A stretch of 9,657 bases of DNA from an uncultured Clostridia bacterium (lineage in GTDB: Bacteria > Bacillota > Clostridia > Christensenellales > UBA1242), in assembly GCA_944381225.1 (NCBI GenBank), contig CALWKJ010000038.1, positions 1 through 9,657 on the forward strand, in the 5' to 3' direction. The position numbers and the translations under genes were made by a program. The notes below the pieces were generated by a model that made no database searches, was not told where the DNA came from, and saw only the letters and a list, made by a program, of their open reading frames with translations. Positions 5,774 through 9,657 of the stretch are shown here, piece after piece (within the stretch, counting starts at the first letter, position 1; each line of letters opens with the position of its first letter).

Positions 5774-5899
5774 ATGAACAAATGGGAATTTAAAAAAGAA
5801 ATAGAAGTAAATGGAAAAAAGTCCATACTTGTTATGGGAGATAATGTTGTTACTCAACATCTTAAAAAGATTAAAAATGAAAACGAAATATCTCTTTAA
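5774..5899 (+). CDS. 41-aa soluble peptide, unknown function
   Basis: A complete micro-gene: ATG 5774, stop TAA 5897-5899, GGAGG (5763-5767) six bases upstream, its own extended -10 promoter, and a hairpin terminator 36 bases downstream. The protein starts MNKWEFKKEIEVNGKKSILV and continues MGDNVVTQHLKKIKNENEISL. The pattern suggests two short strands (WEFKKEIEV and KKSILVM) joined by a turn at NGK, then an amphipathic helix (VVTQHLKKIKNE). There is no membrane segment, Cys pair or signal. I know no family for it. The promoter, ribosome site and terminator around so short a frame make chance unlikely. Co-transcription from the VanW gene is possible because no terminator separates them. Confidence 0.7.
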   Translation: MNKWEFKKEIEVNGKKSILVMGDNVVTQHLKKIKNENEISL

Positions 5900-5934
5900 A
5901 ATAAAAGGCGATATATTTTCACATAAGAAAATTC

Positions 5935-5963
5935 AAAAGTTCAAAGAAATTTGAACTTTTTTT
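5935..5963 (+). terminator. Terminator after the 41-aa gene
   Basis: AAAAGTTCAAA (5935-5945) pairs with TTTGAACTTTT (5950-5960) around GAAA, a GNRA-type tetraloop, and is followed by more T. It separates the 41-aa gene from the HicB-like gene. The A-run on its 5' side would also allow function leftward. Confidence 0.75.
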
Positions 5964-5982
5964 AAAAATAAAGAAAAATGTT

Positions 5983-6011
5983 TTGAATATGATAGAAAAA
6001 TATGATAACAT
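5983..6011 (+). promoter_or_regulatory. Candidate promoter of the HicB-like gene
   Basis: TTGAAT (5983-5988), 17 bp, TAACAT (6006-6011). Placed correctly after a terminator and about 30 bases before the start codon, but the -10 box is only a partial match. Confidence 0.4.
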
Positions 6012-6039
6012 ACTTTTGTAACACGATTTAGGAGAGATT

Positions 6040-6291
6040 ATGAAGCAATATGTGTTTCCGGCAATTTTTTATAAAAAAGAAGACAAGTATGTTGTTTTGT
6101 TTCCGGACTTAAATATGGCAACAGAGGGAGAAACAATGGAAGAAACATATATGTTTGCAAAGGAAAGTTTAAGAGTTTATTGTAGTTATGTAAAAAAGTA
6201 CGATTTGGAAATAGAGCAAGCAACCAAGTATGAAGATGTTTGCAAAAAAAATCCTAAAGAAGTTGTTATGCTTATAGATTGTTATGTTTAA
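6040..6291 (+). CDS. Stand-alone HicB-like protein (single domain)
   Basis: 83-aa protein with the HicB-type fold (partial RNase-H-like). MKQYVFPAIFYKKEDKYVVLFPDLN at residues 1-25 is the hallmark: two strands with F-P-A and F-P-D-L. TEGETMEETYMFAKESLRVYCSYV (28-51) is the characteristic helix. The closing strand is KEVVMLIDCYV. HicB antitoxins normally neutralise the mRNA-cleaving toxin HicA and usually add a C-terminal DNA-binding domain. Here no HicA frame lies on either side and no DNA-binding domain follows, so this belongs with the short, solitary HicB-like proteins whose role is unknown. ATG 6040 has AGGAGAG upstream. The tRNA-fMet promoter begins eight bases after the stop with no terminator between, so read-through into the tRNA is possible. 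Confidence 0.8.
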   Translation: MKQYVFPAIFYKKEDKYVVLFPDLNMATEGETMEETYMFAKESLRVYCSYVKKYDLEIEQATKYEDVCKKNPKEVVMLIDCYV

Positions 6292-6298
6292 AAAGGTG

Positions 6299-6327
6299 TT
6301 GACAAATTTGTTTTATAAAGTTATACT
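6299..6327 (+). promoter_or_regulatory. Promoter of tRNA-fMet
   Basis: TTGACA (6299-6304), 17 bp, TATACT (6322-6327): near-ideal, as expected for a stable RNA. Predicted start near 6334, leaving a short 5' leader of about 30 bases for RNase P to remove. Confidence 0.8.
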
Positions 6328-6363
6328 AGTGCCACAAACATACAATAAAAGCATATTTAATAT

Positions 6364-6440
<77 letters not shown>

Positions 6441-6443
6441 GTT

Positions 6444-6473
6444 AAAACGCAAAGCAATCGCTTTGCGTTTTTT
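6444..6473. terminator. Terminator after tRNA-fMet, possibly bidirectional
   Basis: AAAACGCAAAGC (6444-6455) pairs with GCTTTGCGTTTT (6460-6471) around AATC, followed by TT, G, then more T. A strong rightward terminator. Since the stem is flanked by A-runs on the other side, it may also end the convergent YitT-family transcript, which has no other clear terminator. Confidence 0.85.
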
Positions 6474-6520
6474 GTGTTTTAAACTAAAATTTTAAGTTTT
6501 ATTTTTTTACCAAATATGGC

Positions 6521-7522
6521 TTAATTTTTTTTGTTTGTAAAAAGTTTTGTTTTTATGAGCGTTGTAGACGAAAGGTTATATAAAACAAATTTTGTAGACT
6601 TTAGTTTTAATATTGCACTTTTTTTGTTTTTTAACTTTGAAACAGTTTTTACTGGATTGAGTTTTAAAAACCCTTCTCCAAGTGCTTCTTTTACAGAAAC
6701 AGAAAACAAAAAAGCTTTAGAATCAATTTCTGTGACAATGTTTTTTAATGAATGTACTTGATGTGCATTAACTAAGCATAATATTACTTCTAAATGTTTT
6801 CCTGTGTACTTACCATACGCTTCAAAAGAAGTTACACCTCTGTCTAGTTGTTTAATAAGTTGATAGCAAATTTTGTCCGATTTGGATGATATTATGTAAA
6901 AAGCCCTAACAGACTTTGGACCTTCGGTTATAATGTCGGCAGTTTTTCCTGCAAGCAAAACAGCAATTAAAGCATACAAAGACAAATTTATTCCATAAAC
7001 TATAATAGATAAAATTATTACAAAAGCGTTTACAATAATTGTTACCCAACCAACAGATATTTTTGGTCTTTTAAAATTAATAACGCAACCAAGCATGTCT
7101 CCTCCACCAGTACTGCCACCAAATCGAACAACTAATCCTATGCCAAATCCGTCTATCACACCTCCATAAATACTGCTTAGTAATAAATCGTTGCTTGCAG
7201 TTGGAAATTGGCAAACTTCTAAAAACAAAGAATAAGCAACAATTCCAATAACCGTATAAAAAGCAAACACTTTACCCAAAACTTTTGCTGCAAAAACAAA
7301 AATAATAATATTCATTAAAAAATAAACGACAGAAATAGATAAATAAATGTTTACCTTTTCCAACAAATAAGAAATTATAGCTGCTATACCACTAAACCCA
7401 CCCAAAAGAATGTTATTTTGCCTATAAAACAGATTGTATGAGCTTCCCATTATAATACAACCCAAAATAATCATTGCTATGTTTTTTGAATGAGTAAATA
7501 TTTTATCCCTTTTCGATGTCAT
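6521..7522 (-). CDS. YitT-family membrane protein with C-terminal DUF2179 domain
   Basis: 333-aa integral membrane protein. Residues ~14-195 hold about five hydrophobic helices with the YitT signature: NNILLGGFSGIAAI (36-49), GFGIGLVVRFGGSTGGGDMLG (125-145) and the sixth conserved block LLAGKTADIITEGPKSVRAFYIIS (189-212). Residues ~205-285 form the cytosolic DUF2179 domain: RGVTSFEAYGKYTGK, VILCLVNAHQVHSLKNIV, IDSKAFLFSVSVKEALGEGF. The family is widespread in Bacillota; its substrate is not firmly established. About 45 residues follow the domain as a lysine-rich, low-complexity tail (NPVKTVSKLKNKKSA onward), longer than usual for the family. ATG 7522-7520 has an AGAGGA site. The gene converges on tRNA-fMet and is divergent from dapF. 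Confidence 0.92.
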   Translation of the reverse strand: MTSKRDKIFTHSKNIAMIILGCIIMGSSYNLFYRQNNILLGGFSGIAAIISYLLEKVNIYLSISVVYFLMNIIIFVFAAKVLGKVFAFYTVIGIVAYSLFLEVCQFPTASNDLLLSSIYGGVIDGFGIGLVVRFGGSTGGGDMLGCVINFKRPKISVGWVTIIVNAFVIILSIIVYGINLSLYALIAVLLAGKTADIITEGPKSVRAFYIISSKSDKICYQLIKQLDRGVTSFEAYGKYTGKHLEVILCLVNAHQVHSLKNIVTEIDSKAFLFSVSVKEALGEGFLKLNPVKTVSKLKNKKSAILKLKSTKFVLYNLSSTTLIKTKLFTNKKN

Positions 7523-7542
7523 ATAGTCCTCTTGTTAAAAAG

Positions 7543-7570
7543 GATATACCAAATACAATTTCATAGTCAA
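7543..7570 (-). promoter_or_regulatory. Promoter of the YitT-family gene
   Basis: On the minus strand, TTGACT (7570-7565), 16 bp, TATATC (7548-7543), with TGG just before the -10 box, giving an extended -10. The predicted start is near 7536, about 15 bases before the start codon. Confidence 0.55.
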
Positions 7571-7572
7571 CT

Positions 7573-7578
7573 TATAAT
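7573..7578 (+). promoter_or_regulatory. Candidate -10 box for dapF-dapL
   Basis: A perfect TATAAT 49 bases before dapF, directly beside the -35 box of the opposite promoter. No acceptable -35 hexamer lies at 16-18 bp spacing (CAAATA at 17). If this is the promoter, it probably needs an activator; otherwise the true promoter is not visible. Confidence 0.3.
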
Positions 7579-7605
7579 AATCAATATAAAATTAAACATT
7601 TTGAT

Positions 7606-7611
7606 GTGGAG
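7606..7611 (+). promoter_or_regulatory. Distant ribosome binding site deciding the dapF start
   Basis: GTGGAG is the only Shine-Dalgarno-like sequence before dapF. The in-frame GTG at 7606 is itself part of this site, so it cannot be the start codon. The first ATG is at 7627, 15 bases downstream, which is longer than the usual 5-9. Translation may be weak or use an unusual spacing. Confidence 0.5.
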
Positions 7612-7626
7612 ATAATATATAAATAT

Positions 7627-8409
7627 ATGATTAAATTTTTTAAAATGCATGGCTTGGGAAATGATTATATATTTATAGATAGCGTGCAAAATCAAAACTA
7701 TTTAAATTATAAAGAACTAGCAAAAATTATTTGTAAAAGAAATTTTGGAGTAGGAGCTGATGGGTTAATTGTAATTTTAAAAGGACAAAATTGCGATGCA
7801 AAAATGGAGATATACAACAAAGATGGCTCAAAAGCAAATTTGTGTGGAAACGCAACTAGATGTGTCGCATATTATTTATTTAAAAAATATAAAATTAAAA
7901 ATCCTTTGATACAAAGTGGGAAAAAACTTTTAAAAACAAAAATAATCAGTTCAAATGGGAAAAAAGCCATAGTTTGTGTAAACATGGGAAAATGCGAGTA
8001 TGAGTATAGCAAAACAGAACAAATACTAAACAAAAACTACAAGTTGAATATTTTTGACATTGGAAATAAGCACTGCGTTATATTTGTTGATGATTTTAAT
8101 TTTGATTATAAAAAAGTTGCAGAGTATATAAACAAAAAACTGTTTCAAGATGGTATAAATGTTGAATTTGTTAAAATTATAAATGACACGTCAATTAAAA
8201 TTAAAGTATACGAAAGAGGTAGTGGAATAACACTTGCCTGTGGAAGTGGTGCATGTGCCAGTGCATTTGCATATAAATTTTTATTTGAAAATGTTTTGAA
8301 TAACATAAATGTTGAACTAGACGGAGGATTTTTAAAAATTATATTTAATAAAAACTCATCTTTGGCAATGCTAGGCAAGTGCAATTATGTGTTTAAAGGA
8401 GAATTTTAA
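7627..8409 (+). CDS. dapF: Diaminopimelate epimerase
   Basis: 260-aa cytosolic epimerase converting LL-diaminopimelate to meso-diaminopimelate, the direct lysine precursor and peptidoglycan cross-linking residue; cofactor-free, two-cysteine mechanism. The start at 7627 gives MIKFFKMHGLGNDYIFID, the standard family opening. The GVGADGLI block (41-48) follows, then C73 in NLCGNATRC and C205 in TLACGSGAC, the two catalytic bases. Substrate-binding elements include N12, N147 in GNKHCVIF, N178 in DGINVEFV, and E197-R198 in YERGSG. Small departures from the common form are GNKH for GNPH and GSGITLACGSG where many have GVGETLACGTG; both lie outside the catalytic cysteines. The length is slightly below the usual ~275. 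It forms an operon with dapL, whose start follows one base after this stop. Confidence 0.97.
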   Translation: MIKFFKMHGLGNDYIFIDSVQNQNYLNYKELAKIICKRNFGVGADGLIVILKGQNCDAKMEIYNKDGSKANLCGNATRCVAYYLFKKYKIKNPLIQSGKKLLKTKIISSNGKKAIVCVNMGKCEYEYSKTEQILNKNYKLNIFDIGNKHCVIFVDDFNFDYKKVAEYINKKLFQDGINVEFVKIINDTSIKIKVYERGSGITLACGSGACASAFAYKFLFENVLNNINVELDGGFLKIIFNKNSSLAMLGKCNYVFKGEF

Positions 8410-8410
8410 C

Positions 8411-9595
8411 ATGCTAAAAATAAATAAAAATTACCAAAAAATAAAAAAAAATTACATATTTACTGAAATAAGCAATAAAAAAGACAAATATTTAAAAGAA
8501 AATCAAAAAGCAAAGATTATAGATTTGGGAATTGGGGATGTCACTTTGCCATTAGGCAAAAATCTTGTAAAAGTAATGGAAAAGGCACTTGCCGAGCAAG
8601 CGCATAGAAGCACATTTAAAGGATACCCACCAGAGAACGGATACGACTTTTTAAAAGACCAAATAATAAAATATTACAAAAGACGAAATGTTGAATTAAA
8701 TAGAAAAGACGTGTTTGTTAGTAATGGCGCATGTTGTGATGTTACAAACATATTAGACTTATTTAACAAAAACACAACAGTTATAGCAAACCCCACTTAT
8801 CCAGCATACTTTGACAGTAATTTTTTGCAAGGCAACTCAATAATCCTTGAAAGTGCTAGTGTGCAAAATGATTTTGTCTTAAACCCAAAAAACTTAAATA
8901 AAAAAAGTTATTTAATATATTTGTGTTCCCCAAACAACCCAACGGGAACAGTTTTTAGTAAAAATCAATTAAAGCAGTGGGTAGATTTTGCTTTAAAAAC
9001 AAAGTCCATTATCATTTTTGACTGTGCATATGAAAGTTTTATAGATGATGTAAAACTTCCTCACTTTATATATGAAATTCCAGGTGCAAAAAATTGTGCA
9101 GTGGAAATAGCGAGTTTTTCTAAAATGGCTGGGTTTACAAATTTAAGGTGCAGTTGGACAGTTGTTCCAACAGAATTAAAAATTGGAAACCAGTCATTGA
9201 ATAATATGTGGGAGAGGAGACAGTGTACCAAATTTAACGGCGTCCCATATTTAGTTCAAAAAGGTGCAGAATATGCATTAAGTGAAGAGGGATTTAAAGA
9301 GTGTAAGAAAAACATAGATTACTATAAAAAGAATTTAAAAATGCTGTTAAAAAATTTAAAGGAAGTAGGCATTGAAACATATAGTAGTCAACACACTCCA
9401 TATGTTTGGTTTAAGTGTCCAAACAAATACACTTCATGGGAATTTTTTGATATTCTTTTAACACAATGTCAAATTGTTGGAATTCCCGGCGTTGGATTTG
9501 GAAGTGCAGGAGAAGGTTTTTTTAGATTTTCCGCATTTGGCAGACGAAAGGACATTATTGAAGCATGTAAAAGATTAAAAAAAGCCCACTTGTAG
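8411..9595 (+). CDS. dapL: LL-diaminopimelate aminotransferase
   Basis: 394-aa PLP-dependent aminotransferase making LL-diaminopimelate from tetrahydrodipicolinate and glutamate in one step, bypassing the acylated branches. The DapL-type start is INKNYQKIKKNYIFTEI (4-20), followed by DLGIGDVTLPL (38-48). Fold-type-I landmarks: GYPPENGYDFL (71-81), ANPTYPAY (126-133), SPNNPTGTVFS (173-183), D204 and Y207 in FDCAYESF, the PLP lysine K238 in SFSKMAGFTNLRCSW, and R372 in FFRFSAFG. DapL usually reads SFSKTAGFTGTRC, so M and N here are mild variants. ATG 8411 lies nine bases after AAAGGAG (8395-8401). An earlier in-frame ATG at 8387 has no such site and would overlap dapF. The Shine-Dalgarno site sits inside the end of dapF, so translation is probably coupled. 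The stop is TAG. Confidence 0.97.
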   Translation: MLKINKNYQKIKKNYIFTEISNKKDKYLKENQKAKIIDLGIGDVTLPLGKNLVKVMEKALAEQAHRSTFKGYPPENGYDFLKDQIIKYYKRRNVELNRKDVFVSNGACCDVTNILDLFNKNTTVIANPTYPAYFDSNFLQGNSIILESASVQNDFVLNPKNLNKKSYLIYLCSPNNPTGTVFSKNQLKQWVDFALKTKSIIIFDCAYESFIDDVKLPHFIYEIPGAKNCAVEIASFSKMAGFTNLRCSWTVVPTELKIGNQSLNNMWERRQCTKFNGVPYLVQKGAEYALSEEGFKECKKNIDYYKKNLKMLLKNLKEVGIETYSSQHTPYVWFKCPNKYTSWEFFDILLTQCQIVGIPGVGFGSAGEGFFRFSAFGRRKDIIEACKRLKKAHL

Positions 9596-9602
9596 TGGGC
9601 TT
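9582..9602 (+). other. Hairpin spanning the dapL stop codon
   Basis: AAGCCCACT (9582-9590) pairs perfectly with AGTGGGCTT (9594-9602) around TGT. The TAG stop (9593-9595) lies in the loop and stem. No U-tract follows (ATGGGAGC), so it is not a classical terminator. It could protect the mRNA 3' end or pause polymerase or ribosome. Read leftward it has an A-rich lead-out that becomes T-rich, so it could serve as a terminator for a convergent gene beyond the window. Confidence 0.5.
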
Positions 9603-9624
9603 ATGGGAGCAGATATTTATGCCG

Positions 9625-9656
9625 AGCGCATTATTTTCTTTCTATGCGCTTTTTTT
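9625..9656 (+). terminator. Terminator of the dapF-dapL operon
   Basis: AGCGCAT (9625-9631) pairs with ATGCGCT (9644-9650) around a 12-base pyrimidine-rich loop, and is followed by six T. A standard intrinsic terminator about 30 bases after the dapL stop, at the window edge. Confidence 0.75.
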
Positions 9657-9657
9657 C

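Noticed and set aside
6040..6291. Complete HicAB toxin-antitoxin module
   Set aside because: No HicA-sized frame with a ribosome site lies upstream or downstream, and the HicB-like protein lacks the DNA-binding domain.
7604..7615. Three-codon leader peptide (ATG TGG AGA TAA) before dapF
   Set aside because: It has no ribosome site of its own, overlaps the only Shine-Dalgarno-like sequence, and is expected by chance in AT-rich DNA.
8387..8410. Longer dapL start at the ATG of 8387
   Set aside because: It overlaps dapF, has no ribosome site, and the DapL family start aligns with the ATG at 8411, which has AAAGGAG upstream.

Overview
This window is AT-rich, densely coding DNA from a low-GC Bacillota genome, most likely an anaerobic clostridial lineage. 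The evidence is strong AGGAGG-type Shine-Dalgarno sites, TTGACA/TATAAT-type promoters, U-tailed hairpin terminators, a VanW-family wall protein, a YitT-family membrane protein, a membrane-anchored RsgI-like ectodomain, and a DAP pathway that uses LL-diaminopimelate aminotransferase. The genus cannot be read from the sequence. The standard code fits throughout: TGG for Trp, stops mostly TAA, with one TAG.

Layout. The first ~85 bases are strikingly GC-rich compared with everything that follows. They are either the last 28 codons of a truncated gene, the start of a structured or repeated element read leftward, or a contig-edge repeat. A 40-aa single-helix membrane peptide with a near-ideal promoter follows (289-411). 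It converges on a leftward gene for a membrane-anchored RsgI-like ectodomain fused to a long coiled coil (490-1455), and the two share a bidirectional terminator. Next on the minus strand is the classical rpsF-ssb-rpsR operon (2613 down to 1617), with its own promoter and a structured leader that could carry S6:S18 autoregulation. Upstream, also on the minus strand, is an unrecognised 440-aa protein (2738-4060) that may contain a degenerate transglutaminase-like core. Its promoter overlaps, at the -35 box, the rightward promoter of a VanW/peptidoglycan-binding protein (4163-5671).

A block of small units follows on the plus strand: a 41-aa orphan peptide with its own promoter and terminator (5774-5899), a stand-alone 83-aa HicB-like protein (6040-6291), and an initiator tRNA-fMet with consensus promoter and terminator (6364-6440). 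A leftward YitT-family transporter-like gene (6521-7522) is divergent from the dapF-dapL pair (7627-9595).

How the genes work together. dapL and dapF encode consecutive steps, tetrahydrodipicolinate to LL-DAP to meso-DAP, so this end supplies lysine and the peptidoglycan cross-linking residue. The VanW protein and the RsgI-like protein both act outside the membrane, at or near the wall. rpsF-ssb-rpsR and tRNA-fMet are translation and replication housekeeping. No defence island, CRISPR array, insertion sequence or prophage is visible. Apart from the unexplained edge segment, the novel material is the two micro-proteins, the 440-aa orphan, the anti-sigma-less RsgI-like protein and several regulatory arrangements. 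No stretch of more than 300 bases lacks a gene.
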